From the NCBI GenBank assembly GCA_001599815.1, contig BCIA01000006.1, forward strand, positions 560,961 to 624,960: a stretch of 64,000 nt of DNA. The letters are read 5' to 3'. This document shows, one piece after another, positions 53,342-64,000 of the stretch. Within the stretch, counting starts at the first letter, position 1. The number at the start of each line of letters is the position of its first letter. The position numbers were made by a program, and so were the translations under genes. The notes beneath the pieces are model-generated. The model was not told the origin of the DNA, searched no databases, and was given only the letters and a program-made list of their open reading frames with translations. This DNA is from Furcasterigmium furcatum. Lineage: Eukaryota > Ascomycota > Sordariomycetes > Glomerellales > Plectosphaerellaceae.

Positions 53342-55324
53342 ACTGTCGCCGGGGACACTGGCAACAGTGAAACAGTCGTGAAAGGGAAGGTTGTAGAAGG
53401 TTGAGTGCGCCTTGAGCCAGAGCTCTCAAGAGAACCGACCGCGAAGGGTGTTCGTGAAGCCGAGTTATAAAGTGGCAGCATGCCCATGTCGTGGGGGCCT
53501 TTTCGTGACCAAAAGCCTCCCGCTTGAAGTCGACAGTTACATTTGATGCCAAGCTGTCAGACAGACAGACAGCAAGACAGGGGCCAGCATTGCGGCCGTT
53601 GATGTGCGGAGTTAAACACTATGATGAAACCACCCTTGTAACTCCGCCAGCACTGGTGAGAGTCTTTCGTGTCATGAGTCGGCTGTTGAAGCCTTGCACA
53701 TGACAAGGGCTCGGACAGTCGGGCTCTTCTTGGTGGAAAGACTCAGGGGGCGGCTTTCGATGGTGCAGCCAGCCGCAAGACACCGCCTTCGGAGAGGTCT
53801 AGATAGGGTTGAGCTCCGGCAGCATAACTTTAATAAGAAGCCAGGGCTTTCATCCCAGTCGTAGGAGCCTTGCTAGTATTGACTAGCGTATAAGACCTAT
53901 CTCTAGTTATACCAGGAACTGCCGGCAAAGTCACTCCATTCCCCACGTGCACATCACAAAAGATCTTTCCGTTTAACGCCCGCTGGGGCTCAGGCCCCAA
54001 CCCTCGAGCTATGGCTATTTTCTATGGATGAATGCTTATTCTCAATGGTAATAAGGAGATATAACTCAATCGATAGAGAGTTTCTCGGCCTTATGCCCAT
54101 ACGCCTCTTGGGTTCGTCATATATGCTTCTAAGAAGCTTCATGGCGAAAACGATGACCAGCCGGACGGGCGTGGTGTGCCGGCTTGGCAACGCAGTGAGA
54201 TCCCGGAGGGGCGTAGTCACTGAGGCAGACCGCTGACACCTTCTGGAGGGGGAGGGGGGGGGGGGGCGGTGGTACAGGGGTGCCGCACGATCTGGAACGC
54301 TTCGAAGGAACTTTGTATCGGCCGAGTCAGCATGCACCCTGGTCATGACAAAGGAAGTACTTACGGAGAATTCCGCCTGCGCCCACGGGAGGACTGTAAA
54401 TAAGTGTAGAACAGGGCTGAAGTGGCCAATTCACGCTGCTTCCCGGATGCCGGGTCGACAGGAAGCATATCGTCCTGGCATTGGGTCCGCCGTGGAGTAA
54501 GTTTTGAGTGTGTCCATACCAGAGTTAGAGTGGTCGAGACTTCAAACGTCGCGCCAAGATACTCTCGGTCCCAGTACAACCGCAGTCTGATCGACCATCG
54601 GCGAGGCCGCGTCTTGGCTTATGCATGCAATGCGGTCCTGCGCGCGCAGACATGCAGCTCGACTCTTGGGATACTGATCTAAGGAGGAGTGCACGTGTGC
54701 AGTAGAGGAGAGTCAGGAGACCTGTCAAGCAAGGGTCTGGCCGTGATATAGCATGAGCTCGACAAATTTGCCCTGATTCGTCTAGCTGTCCAATTGCGTG
54801 AAGACCTCGCCAACCATGATAACCGAAAGAGGAAGGTATTGGCAAAGACCACGAAAAAATAGCCAAGATGACCGCTCAAGCAGTGGGGTTGAGTATTGAG
54901 CGGACGGGAGAATCCGGTGGCATCCATGTCGTTGAGATATTCGTCATCACAATCCTGCTCCGTCAGCAAACACACACAACCTGCAATATTTATAGACTCA
55001 AGATTTGGAGTCGCCTTCAAGGTTGGAAACGTAGAGAAGGTAGCGTGGCTGGCCTTTCTCACTACTGGTTGCAAGTAACCTCAAGATGAGGAAGACGACC
55101 TTTTCCCTAATAACGTTTAGTACAAATATTAAGCGCATAGTTTGTGGTAGAAGATCAAATCGAGGCTTTTGGATAAAGCTGATCAGTATATATCCGGGGG
55201 TTTGTTGTGCTGCAGGATGGACGAGGGTTGGATACCGCTTCCAAGATGGTTGGGGCGCTTTTCTGTGCTGAGGATTTCATGATGGGAGCTTGGGACGCTC
55301 TGAAGACGCAGACTGGCTTTTACA
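53342..55324. other. Long intergenic region with poly-G run
   Basis: Promoter of the SGNH gene at its left end (TTATAA near 53466), then almost 2 kb without a gene. A run of 13 G lies at 54254-54266. Composition is mixed with many TAG/TAA triplets, looking like decayed sequence. Confidence 0.4.
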
Positions 55325-55619
55325 GGTCCGATCAGCTCAACGGCACGGAAGCATCATTCTGGTTGATCCGGGACGCCGAGTTTCCCCTCTCAAGCAACTC
55401 ACTCTTGAGGCCGGCTGGGACGACTTTAAGCAGCAGCGATCCCGCATGTCCACGCACATAGTCACTAACTGCCACTACAGTGCCCATCCTCAACGGCGAC
55501 ATGCGCAAACCCTCATCAACTTCGCAGTTGGTGGCATGACGAGAGCAGTTTTTCCCTTGCTGATTGACAGGATCCCGGCTGCGAACCTGTAACAGTACAA
55601 GAAGACCCCGGGATCCGAG
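55325..55619 (+). pseudogene. Rearranged, internally deleted copy of the F-box gene
   Basis: Three blocks match the F-box gene in order. Positions 55325-55416 match 47582-47674 (one base deleted). About 55413-55533 matches 48148-48262. About 55531-55619 matches 48595-48680, including the stop codon and 50 bases of 3' flank. About 470 and 330 bases of the parent are missing between blocks, and the first junction sits at a shared GCT. The single-base deletion breaks the frame. Because flanking non-coding DNA is included, this is a genomic duplication followed by deletions, not a retrocopy. No product is expected. Confidence 0.85.
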
Positions 55620-56788
55620 TCGGACGTCCAACGGCGATCATCAACCTGTGCGCATGCGGACAGCGCCTCCTCTGGTTAAAATTGTGAGTGAGCGACAGTC
55701 CAAGATGGGATCGAAATACCACGAGGCCTCTGCATCTCTCAGCCGAGAGCCCCTGCATACGGAGAAAAATATGATTGCCGACACATATCGGCACCACGCG
55801 GCAAGCTCGCTTGTTGGATATGGAGGTGGCTGGAATTGGGGTCGACCCGGCACGTTTTGGGCCGCGTGCATACCACACCGAGGCGAGAGGCGTCGTCTTG
55901 GCCACCCGGACTTCTTCGTCCCTTGCCCCGGCCTCACCGAGATCCTCAAGTCCGGTCTTGGAAACTTGCCGTGTGTGCATGACTGGGTTTCACATCAATT
56001 ACCCGACGGACAGGCTGAATGCGTAGCGTGTTGAGGACGAGGAAGGGGATCACCAACCCCTCAGGCTGTTGTAGGTCGTCGCCGACATACCATATCACCT
56101 TTCACCACGACGTACGGCACTCATGTGACATTTAAACCTCGCTGCAGGATTAAATACCACCTTGAATTAGGGAACGTCCGTCCTTAAAGTGAGCTACTCA
56201 GCTGGGAGTGCTCTGGCTTGGGGGATGGCAAGTTGGTCATGAACCCGGACGGCTGGACAGCCCCAATCTTGGCGAGAATCGCGTACCAGACAATTCAGTA
56301 CGAGATGGAGGTCAGAGCACATCTTGGCCACGAGGGATCTTCAACCACATTTCCTGAAGACACTCGAGATGGAGGGCGCCTCGAAGCAGTGGGCGCTCTG
56401 CTCGGCCAAGCATTCGACGGCCGAAAGCCTCACCTGAGGAGTTTCCCCTTGGAGACGGGACGCAGTGGCCTTAGTGACCAACTTGGTTTAGTGCTTCCCA
56501 TCTGCCGATTACATCCAGCGCTGTACATGTGCGCCCCTGGCATTGAAGTCAGGAAACACTGAGACACGGCTGGATTCTGCTTGGGTGACCCCTCCTGGCC
56601 CTGACAGTCTTGAGGATGACCGGTCCAGACTCCCAAGGACGTTGCAGGATTCGCCTCGTAAATATTAAGATATTCCATGTGTCCGTGAAACGGGATCTCT
56701 CGGCCCCTGGTTCTGCATCTACGCTTCCAGAGATTGACCTATATCAACTATCATACATTGGACAAATATTAGCGGGGAACCATCCACG
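55620..56788. other. Intergenic between relic and rhodopsin-like gene
   Basis: Open frames of 80-160 codons occur on both strands (for example 56218-56562 plus) but show no domain, splice structure or convincing codon use. No intact gene supported. Confidence 0.35.
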
Positions 56789-58078
56789 ATGTCTTCTCCC
56801 GAGTCTGACGTGCCGGAGTCCGTGGAGCCAATGCTCTTCCCGATATCCGAGAGAGCCGCCAGTCTCGCGAGGATCCATATTGGCGTCACGAGTACCCTGC
56901 TGGCACTCGCCTTGGCCTTGTTCGGCCTCCGCATATGGGTTCGAACACGTCCAGTGTGGAGAGTGGGCAAGGAGGACTATATCATGTCCATCGGCGTAGT
57001 AAGTGGTGTTGCATTGTTGATGGGGCTCTCCATGGAAACTCTCCGGCCGGGATGCTGACCACCCGTCCAGTGCCTCGCCATCATCGACTTCGCGTTCCTC
57101 CTACCGCAGATGCGCACAGCTCCAACCATGATCACTGTTGAAGAGTTCATTCACAACCAGAAATACTCGTTCCTCGCCATCCCAATATGGGGCCTCGCGA
57201 TGACCTTCATCAAGATCTCCATCGCCATGACCCTCCTCCGCATTCAGCCAACTGTCCTAGCATGGAGGATTCTTTGTGGCCTGATCATGTTCGTTCTCGC
57301 CGCGTACGGCATCGGCAACACAATCTTCATTATGATACAGTGCCGCCCGTTGGAAGCTGCATGGAACCCAGCCATACTCCAGTTCGTCCCGGGGAGGTGC
57401 CTCCCCCTCAGCGCCATCATGACGGCTTCCAACACCGGCGCAGGTGTCAACATCAGCACCGACATCCTGCTCTCGCTCGCCCCGATCATGTTTCTCTGGA
57501 AGCTCAAGCGGCCGCTGCGGGAGAAGCTGGTCGTCGGCGGGCTGATGGGCCTCGGCCTCTTTGCCAGCGCATCATCCATCATCAAGACGCTCGTCGTTGC
57601 CGAGTTCACAAACCCCAATGTCGACGGCTTCGCCCTCGGCGTCTCGACCGCCACATGGACCATGCTGGAGCAGCTCCTCGCCATGATCGCCGCCTCGGCG
57701 CCCTTCCTCAAGCCGCTCCTCCAATCTGCCCTGCTGAGCATGGGATTCAGCCTGAATAGCACGGGCACGGGCGGTTACGGCCCGTCCAGCTACCACCGGG
57801 CCACCGGCCAGAGCACGTTCAACATGGGAACGGTTGAGCGCGGGGGGATCCAGATGACCCGGTCGGTTTCCGTGACTCGTCGGGAGCATGAGGGAGATGA
57901 GAGCCCGTTCGCCAAGAACGTGGTGGCGTTTGGTTCCAGCAACAGCAGTGAGGAGGCCGTCGAGCTCGAGACGAAGCGGGTGCAGCGCGGTCCAGTACGG
58001 GAATCCCCTGCTCGGACGGAGCACTCCCTTTCTGCCGGAGGAGACACATCCTGGTATCGAGAGCATGCGTCGGGTTAG
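56789..58078 (+). CDS. Fungal rhodopsin-like (Pth11-related) integral membrane protein
   Basis: Seven-helix membrane protein of the fungal 'rhodopsin domain' family; some members (Pth11) act as G-protein-coupled receptors for surface cues, most are uncharacterised. Exons 56789-56998 and 57071-58078 give 405 residues. Helix 1 begins ARIHIGVTSTLLALALALFGLRIWVR, followed by the family motif KEDYIMSIG. Then come KYSFLAIPIWGLAMTFIKISIAMTLLR, IFIMIQCRPLEAAWNP with GRCLP, NISTDILLSLAPIMFLWKLKRP and the last helices. The cytosolic tail of about 120 residues is Ser/Thr-rich. There is no CFEM domain and no retinal Lys can be assigned. It lies upstream of the tyrosinase gene on the same strand. Confidence 0.88.
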
Positions 58079-58899
58079 CACCCTGCTCGGCAATGCGGGC
58101 AGATTTGGCTCTGCAGATCTACGCCCAGTGAACGTCCGGTGTTCTTGTACTTCGTGTTTATTTTACCCGACTTTGGAATGGAACTGCTTCCCTCATGCTA
58201 CGAAACTGTTCCCGGGAAAAGTTAAATGGCAAGAAATCAGAGTGTTTCGCCCCTGAATGTCATAATGACCAGACATGAGGGCATCTTATGGTACGAGCAA
58301 ACAGTGCTGCTTCTTGGGTTCACCGCCCCAACTCCTCACCTCCGCAGGCGCCGCGGTGTGCTGGGATTACGCGGAAGCACTGCAACGTCTCGGCGCGTTG
58401 GTGGCGTCTTGCAAGGCAGCCATGTGGCCAAGCAGCCACCACAGGCGCTGATCAACTCCTCCTCCGCATGATTCCCCTCACATTACCGAGGATGGTGTCG
58501 GGGCTATGAGACACGTTGCCTGCTCGTGGGTACGAAATTTTCTGTACGCGTTTTCGAGTACAATAAGAACTCATGCCAAATTGCTAATAATTTCCGACTC
58601 GTTCACTCCCAGGACCAAGCCGTTGGCGAGAGTGGGACGCAGCATCGGCATCCTTGGTTGAGTTGGCACGGCATAAGGGGGCAGCCCTTGGTCAGATGCA
58701 AGGTGCTTGGCTTGTAAACAGTAGTACGGGGAGCTAGCCGGTCCGTCACAGGGATACCATGGAGCTCTTGTAGTCTCTGGGATGCTGCAGTCTGGATTTA
58801 TACCCCACGCTCCCCCATCCGTCTTCTTGATCGAGTGTGGTAGCCATTCCCAAGGGCGCTGGACCTCATCTCATGATCCCGAGACCATAGGACGAGACA
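58079..58899. promoter_or_regulatory. Intergenic: tyrosinase promoter
   Basis: No gene seen. TTTATACC near 58797-58804, about 100 bases before the tyrosinase ATG, may act as the TATA element. Confidence 0.4.
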
Positions 58900-60170
58900 A
58901 TGGCGCCTTCGTTCAAGTCAATCTGGGCTGCGGTCCTCGTTGGAGTGACTTTGCTTCCTCACTCCGCCGTGGGTGAGCCGTGTGCATGCAGCCGGCCGAC
59001 CGTCCGCAGAGAATGGTACGACATTCACATCCCTCGAGCTCAGTTGAGACTTTTTCTCTTTTCTGATACTTTATAGGCGCACCCTGAGCATTGAGAAGCG
59101 CCTTGCTTACATCGACGCCATCAAGTGTCTCGTGGAACAGGCACCCGAGACCTCAGCCGACGATCTCCCCGGTGTCCGATCCCGTTACGATGACTTCGTC
59201 GGCACTCACATTGTCCAGGCTGACGACGTTCACTTTGTGGTACGAGCGAATCTGGAACCCCTATTTGACTAAGTATGCGTTTTCATACGCTGACTTGATG
59301 CCGTGCAGGGCGGTTTCTATCCCTTCCACCGCTTGTTCCTCCACGCGTGGGAGAAGGCGCTGAACACATGCGGCTGGACAGAGGGTCTTCCCTACTGGGA
59401 CTGGCTCAAAGACTACGGCACCGACGACGACTTTCTCAACTCGCCCATATTCAACACCGAGACCGGCATGGGCGGCAATGGCGCCTGGGTCCCTGGCAAC
59501 TTCACTCACCCGGAAGAGGGATTCCCCGTCAACGCCCCCTGGGACATGCCCGACCGCACCGGCGGCGACTGCATCCAGACCGGGCCCTTTGTCAATCTCA
59601 GCTCCTCTTTCGGCCCCCATAACTTCGTCGGCTACAACCCGAACCCGGACTGTCTCCGCCGGGACTTCAGCCCGGAGTCTTTCAGGGGCCTCACCAATCC
59701 CGAGTCCATCGCGCTCGGCATGTCACAGCCCGACTTTGGATGGTTCAGCATAACCAGCGAGCCTACCTTCCATGCCGGTGGCCACATGGGCATCGGTGGC
59801 TTGTATGGCCACATGACGGACAAGTGGGCGAGCCGTAAGTTTACATACCCCAGCGGCCAGCCCAACGCGCCTCTCAGAGAGGTTGGGATGAATTCTGATA
59901 GACCCCGCAGCCGCCGATCCCCTCTTCTGGCTTCATCACGGAAATGTAGACCGTGCCTGGTGGTCGTGGCAGCAGCGCGATCTCGAGAACCGCGTCAACG
60001 ACATCTCCGGTCCCCTCATCAACTTTGATTACGCAAACGAGTTTGGGGGTAACGCTACTCTCGACGACATCATCTACGTCGGCGAGACTGTGAGGCTCGA
60101 GACCACTATCAGGGACGTCATGCACATCCAGAGGGGTCCTCTGTGCTATGTGTATGATGAGCTGTACTGA
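58900..60170 (+). CDS. Secreted short tyrosinase-like copper oxidase
   Basis: Type-3 copper enzyme oxidising phenols to quinones. Exons 58900-59015, 59077-59239, 59309-59834 and 59911-60170 give 354 residues. Signal peptide (SIWAAVLVGVTLLPHSAVG), then CAC and REWRTLSIEKRLAYIDAIKCL, the usual N-terminal block. The CuA region reads THIVQADDVHFVGGFYPFHRLFLHAWE with three His; the CuB region reads FHAGGHMGIGG and ADPLFWLHHGNVDRAWW. All copper ligands appear present. The protein lacks the long C-terminal lid domain of intracellular fungal tyrosinases, like the short secreted class that includes UstQ. No RiPP precursor or UstYa gene was seen nearby. It is convergent with the carboxypeptidase gene. 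Confidence 0.9.
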
Positions 60171-60473
60171 AGGGTGCCTGGATTTGGAGGTTTGGTTAAG
60201 CAGAGATTATTCGAGACCGCTGAGATGGGTTTCGACAGGAGATGAAGCAAGTGCGCAGGCGACATGGCCCAACATGAAGTTCCCAGAGACGGTGGGCGCG
60301 TGGGCATTTAAGGAGGTAGCTTGCCAGGCATAGCATGGTACGAATCAGGCGGAAATGTGGCCATGTAAACATGGAGTTGGGGGAGCTCTTTGCGTCTACT
60401 CAGTGGAAGGTGCTCACTGCTTCTAGTATTATACCCCCCGACCTCTGTAGTCTAAGACTCCGAAGTAGGTCAC
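60171..60473. other. Convergent 3' spacer
   Basis: About 300 bases between the tyrosinase and carboxypeptidase stops. No gene or repeat seen. Confidence 0.5.
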
Positions 60474-62155
60474 TTACAGGATCCTGTAGACAGGGTACTC
60501 GTCCCTCTGGCTCAGGTTGATGATGTTGTAGGCCGCGTAAGATTGGCTGTTCTCCGGCTCCAGTGTAACGAGCGCGAACGCCGCGTTCTTCTGCCGCGTG
60601 CTCACCCTGTATCCTCCCGCTGGGATCCTAACCTGCTTCACAAAGGCCTCCGTCTTGACTGTCGTCTCCGCAATGCCCTCGTACTTGGGGATGTTTGACA
60701 CGGCCGATGTCACGCGCAGCGCCTCGACTGTCCCCTCAAAGGGACGCTTAAGCTCCTCGACCTCGACGCCCGAAATACGTAGCAGCTCCGCCACGTCGCT
60801 CCAGGCCCGCGAGAAGACATAGGCCTCAGGCCGGCGCCGGGTTACCAGTGTCGTAGGGGCAGTATTGTTACGGAAGGTCACCGGAATCGTGACGAGGGTG
60901 CCGTTACGGGCGTCGACAAACTCCCATGGTCTCTGGTGCACAAGCGGTGTGTCCCTGACGATAATATCGTCTGTGCTCTTTATGAAGGCCTTGCGTGCGT
61001 TTTCGATAGTGTTATAGACCGTGTCGAAGTTGTCCACGGCCGTCTGGACGATCGTCTCGGCGGCGAGCAGGCTGGCAGTTGTACGGCGCTGGAATTGCTG
61101 GGAACCAAGGAGGATGCCGCGCGCCTCTGTCAGGATGCCTATAGATTGAAGCAGGGCTGCGTTGCCGCCGTTTGACCTACTACCGGTGCTTGACTGGCTT
61201 AGCACGATGTCCTCGGTGTAGGAGGGGGAGGTGAAGTAGTCGCTGTGGCGGAGGCCGTATTTCTCGAGTGTCTGACCGATATTCCCAACGAATAGATCCT
61301 CTCCCAGGGCCCTGATGCTCTTGTGGATGTTTTGGTTCTTGGAAACGGAGTACTGCAAGTCCTGCGCCGTGCGGAACTGCCCCTCGGCGCCGAGCAGGCC
61401 GCTTGTGAACTCGTGCGCATCGAGGAAGATGTGCGGGTCGAATGCGGACAGGACCGACTTGATAGCCCGGCTCTGCTTCGACTTGAGCACAACCTGGTCG
61501 CGGTTCGGATCGAAGCTGGTTGCGTAGTAGCGTTGGAAGTAAGCTACGCCGTCGGTATTGTAGCGTGGTAGCACGATGATATCTGCCTTAGCTAGGATCT
61601 CCTTCGTCCAGGTTGAGTTACTATCGAGCTTGCCGAGTAGCGCGAGGAGGCCCTGGTCGCCGGCCGGCTCGTTGCCGTGGACGCCGCCCTGGAGCCAGAT
61701 GCGCAGCTTCTTGTTTGGCCCGTTGCGGTCACGGCTGTGGCGCTTGGAGGAGAGGTGCAGATAGGGGATGGGACGGCCCTCCTCCGACCTGAGGTCGTTG
61801 TTGTAGGTGGCCCAGTCGTTGCGCTTAGCAATGCCGCGGAGGAACTTGTCTGGATTATGTTAGACCGGGTCTGTCTGCAGCTCGCGTCATGTCATGCTGG
61901 CTCAGGTAGGCTTGACTCACCTAGGATCGTAATATCCGTCGGCCCTGCGGTGTTCAACGCGAAACCGGCGGGAACGCTGCGGGGTTCGGTGAAGGCAGGG
62001 GACAGCAGCTTGACGTTCGGCACGTCAGGGAAGAGGGCAGCGACATTCTCAGGATCAAGCCGAAGAGGTCGCGTGTTGTTGGCGTATGCCAGTTGGGCCT
62101 TGACCAGCCCGGCCTGGAGCAGGCCAGCGACGAGGGCAAAGGCTTGCAGGCGCAT
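60474..62155 (-). CDS. Secreted M14 family zinc carboxypeptidase
   Basis: Removes C-terminal residues from peptides outside the cell. Exons 62155-61921 and 61849-60474 give 536 residues (intron GTGAGT...ATCCAG splits an Asp codon). Signal peptide MRLQAFALVAGLLQAGLVKA, then a short pro-region. The zinc site is H-x-x-E in GGVHGNEPAGDQ, with the third ligand in FLDAHEF; the catalytic Glu is in GILTEARGI. RYNTDG fits the substrate-binding Asn/Arg segment. After the catalytic domain come about 200 residues ending in a beta-rich tail (IPAGGYRVSTRQKNAAFALVTLEPE), as in the larger M14 carboxypeptidases of this fungal group. TATA (ATATAAAA) lies about 120 bases upstream of the start. Confidence 0.88.
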
Positions 62156-63283
62156 GGTGCCGGTGTTCTTAGCTAATCTGTATCCTCTTGCCTAGATGGA
62201 TGGCAAGCTGGGTAAGCTGTTGAGGGTGAGGCTTCAGGATCATCATGGCTCCTGGTTTTTCCCCCATCACTCGGCCTTTTATATCCTCATCTCAACAGTG
62301 TGTGCCTCTTGCATCATTGCCCCGGCCGATGCTTGCGCGAGGATTCCGTGACCGTTCTCCGCCATCGCATCACTCTCCGCATCACTCTCCGTCGTCGTAT
62401 GAGAGGTTGCGGAAATGGAGAATCAGCAGACGAAGCCGAGGCCGGAGCCCACGGGATTGGTATCACAAACCCTTCCCGCGGGAGTGGAAAGGTCGAGAGG
62501 GGGAATGGTGCTATAACAGCTGCACATTGGCGCTGGCATCATCCAGCCAAGCTCAGTCCACAGGAACTTTGACGGGTCTCAAGGAACAGCGCTTGTTCTC
62601 TGCGCGATATAAGCATCGGCGGCATCTGCACTTGAGGGACTTTGAGGTGGAGAGTAACATCGCCGTCATCGCGTGACGGTCACGCCTTATTATTCCCAAC
62701 TTAAATCCTAGTGTCGGCATTGTCACAATCCCTATACTCCTCGTTGTCCTCAGCACAGCTGTTTCTTGATTGTTGCATAATGGGTCACGGGTCAGGCTGG
62801 GGATACGGTGATGGTTATAAGCCCATGGAGAGTTGAGAGCACGTTGATTGGCGTATCGACGGAGGATAAGCTCGATTCACTGGTATGGAAGTCAGCTTTG
62901 TATGGGACTTGACGGCTTACTCTGAAGCAGGGTAAGCAGGAGATCTTCACTTCGTCATTGGGCAGAGGTCGCAATGAGATTTCCTGTTCCGGGTTTGGGG
63001 GAGTTCTGGGTGGTTTCCCCCCCGGTTGGTCAGTCCTAACCATCAACGAGGTCAGCGCCAATGCTGATCATGTCCAACATACTCGCAACGTTTAACCCTT
63101 TTGCCTCCCTTCCGCGGAAGCTAAGAGGCGGCCGTGCATAGAACAACAGGCGCCACCAAGTCATTCTCATGGGCGATAGATAGGTTATAACGCCTGGGTG
63201 GCCGCCGCATCGCGGGTGGCATCCGCCAGTCTGCTGCTCCCTCCAGCATCTCGGATCGCTCAACGACGCGCTGTAACCACACC
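62156..63283. promoter_or_regulatory. Divergent promoter between carboxypeptidase and P450
   Basis: Contains the carboxypeptidase TATA element at about 62276-62284 (minus strand). No gene recognised in the remaining 1 kb. Confidence 0.45.
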
Positions 63284-64000
63284 ATGATCCAAACGACGGC
63301 CATCGGCCTCTCTGTCGCCGGCCTGGTCGTACTTGCAGCATGGCGATACCTGCTCCCGAAGCCGTACCCGGGCATCCCATTCAACCCCGAGTCCGCTGGG
63401 CGCATCACCGGCGACATTCCTCACATCATGGCTGCTGTCGAGTCCACAGGAAACATGAGCGTGGCCCTGTTCGCCGCGACCACGGGAAGGCTTGGCTCGC
63501 CCGTCGCCCAGGTCCTGTTCCCCGGCTATCGCAGGCCCCTCATTATCGTGCACGACCCGCGCGAGGCCGAGGACATCCTCAACCGCCGGGGCAAGGAGTT
63601 CGACAAAGCCTTCGACAACGCCTGGGCACTCAGGCCCTTCCTGCCGCAGGGCTCGACCACCCAGTTCACCACGCCCGAGCTCAAGGCCCAGAAACGCCTC
63701 TGGGCTGACGCCCTGAGCCCCGACTTCCTGAAGAAGGTCGTCGCCACCAACGTGCACGACTCGGTCCTCGTGCTCCTGGACCTGTGGCGCCTCAAAGCCA
63801 CCACCGTGCCCGAGGGCCGCCCGTTCCCCATCGCCAACGACTTTGCCGACGCCTCCTTCGACACGATCTTCAAGGCCATCGTGGGCATCGATCCGGGCAT
63901 GGTCAAGAACAGTATCGCCAAGGTGCGTCTCGAGGTGAATGGCAAAGCGTCCGACGAGGCCGTTGCCCGCCTCCCCCGTCCACGCGGCAGTCGAATCCGC
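63284..64000 (+). CDS. Cytochrome P450, N-terminal part (cut by window edge)
   Basis: Monooxygenase fragment of 239 residues, open to the window edge. Start ATG in accATGA context. Residues about 3-22 form the membrane anchor (AIGLSVAGLVVLAAWRYLLP), followed by a Pro-rich hinge (KPYPGIPFNP). Then GSPVAQVLFPGYRRPLIIVHDPREAEDILNRRGKEFDKA is the usual beta1-B helix region and KAQKRLWADALSPDFLKKV is the C-helix with W and R haem contacts. The I-helix, E-x-x-R and Cys ligand lie outside the window, so the call rests on the N-terminal pattern alone. It is not CYP53. No intron is visible in this part. Confidence 0.8.
   Translation, partial: MIQTTAIGLSVAGLVVLAAWRYLLPKPYPGIPFNPESAGRITGDIPHIMAAVESTGNMSVALFAATTGRLGSPVAQVLFPGYRRPLIIVHDPREAEDILNRRGKEFDKAFDNAWALRPFLPQGSTTQFTTPELKAQKRLWADALSPDFLKKVVATNVHDSVLVLLDLWRLKATTVPEGRPFPIANDFADASFDTIFKAIVGIDPGMVKNSIAKVRLEVNGKASDEAVARLPRPRGSRIR

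Noticed and set aside
54254..54266. Run of 13 G
   Set aside because: Plain homopolymer in non-coding DNA; its length may be a sequencing artefact and no structure or gene depends on it.
38000..64000. Secondary-metabolite or ustiloxin-like RiPP cluster around the GST, tyrosinase and P450 genes
   Set aside because: No backbone synthase, no UstYa-like gene and no precursor with repeated core peptides. The genes are interspersed with unrelated functions.
1..64000. CRISPR arrays, bacterial operons or insertion sequences
   Set aside because: Spliceosomal introns and fungal gene families throughout; no regularly spaced repeats or transposase genes were seen.

Overview
The window comes from a filamentous ascomycete (Pezizomycotina, most likely a Sordariomycete). 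The evidence is short GT-AG introns of about 45-105 bases with CTAAC/CTGAC-type branch points, caccATGG-type starts, GC-rich coding exons, and fungus-specific families: Zn2Cys6 regulator, CYP53, HET-ankyrin protein, DUF3176, GH64, Pth11/rhodopsin-like membrane protein and secreted tyrosinase. I find 24 protein-coding genes that look intact or run off an edge, one gene with an unresolved 5' end, one clear pseudogene, one rearranged gene relic and one tRNA gene. Exon boundaries were worked out by hand from splice sites and reading phase.

1-7.2 kb looks like a small aromatic-acid module. A Zn2Cys6 regulator on the minus strand (running off the left edge) is divergent from a CYP53 (benzoate 4-hydroxylase type) P450, which is followed by an anion:cation-symporter transporter. 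The P450 and transporter upstream regions share a 15-base motif. 8-17 kb carries a secreted type II asparaginase, a Gln/Pro-rich small protein, an FMN-dependent 2-hydroxyacid dehydrogenase with a signal peptide, a MYND-like protein and an MCT-type transporter with an in-frame, apparently unsplicable intron. 17-29.5 kb is mostly housekeeping and membrane functions: an F-box protein, pyrroline-5-carboxylate reductase, a 1241-residue HET-ankyrin protein, a DUF3176 membrane protein and an EF-hand MscS channel.

30-38 kb holds poorly known genes: a Cys-rich small protein, a two-exon protein of unknown function, a conserved small protein divergent from a UDP-glycosyltransferase, and a kinase-like pseudogene broken by two in-frame TGA codons. 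39-63 kb is rich in secreted products: GH64 glucanase, a Kex2-type secreted protein, a giant SGNH-hydrolase/FG-GAP protein, a tyrosinase and an M14 carboxypeptidase. Among them lie a tRNA-Ser(UGA) with an intron, a PPxY membrane protein, a GST, an F-box protein and a rhodopsin-like membrane protein. A rearranged, internally deleted copy of the F-box gene lies about 7 kb downstream of its parent. The right edge cuts a second P450.

No polyketide or peptide synthetase, intact transposon or CRISPR array was seen. The most unusual items are the five-exon SGNH/FG-GAP protein with an unplaced C-terminal half, the collage relic of the F-box gene, the kinase-like pseudogene, and the transporter intron whose 3' splice site appears to be CG instead of AG.
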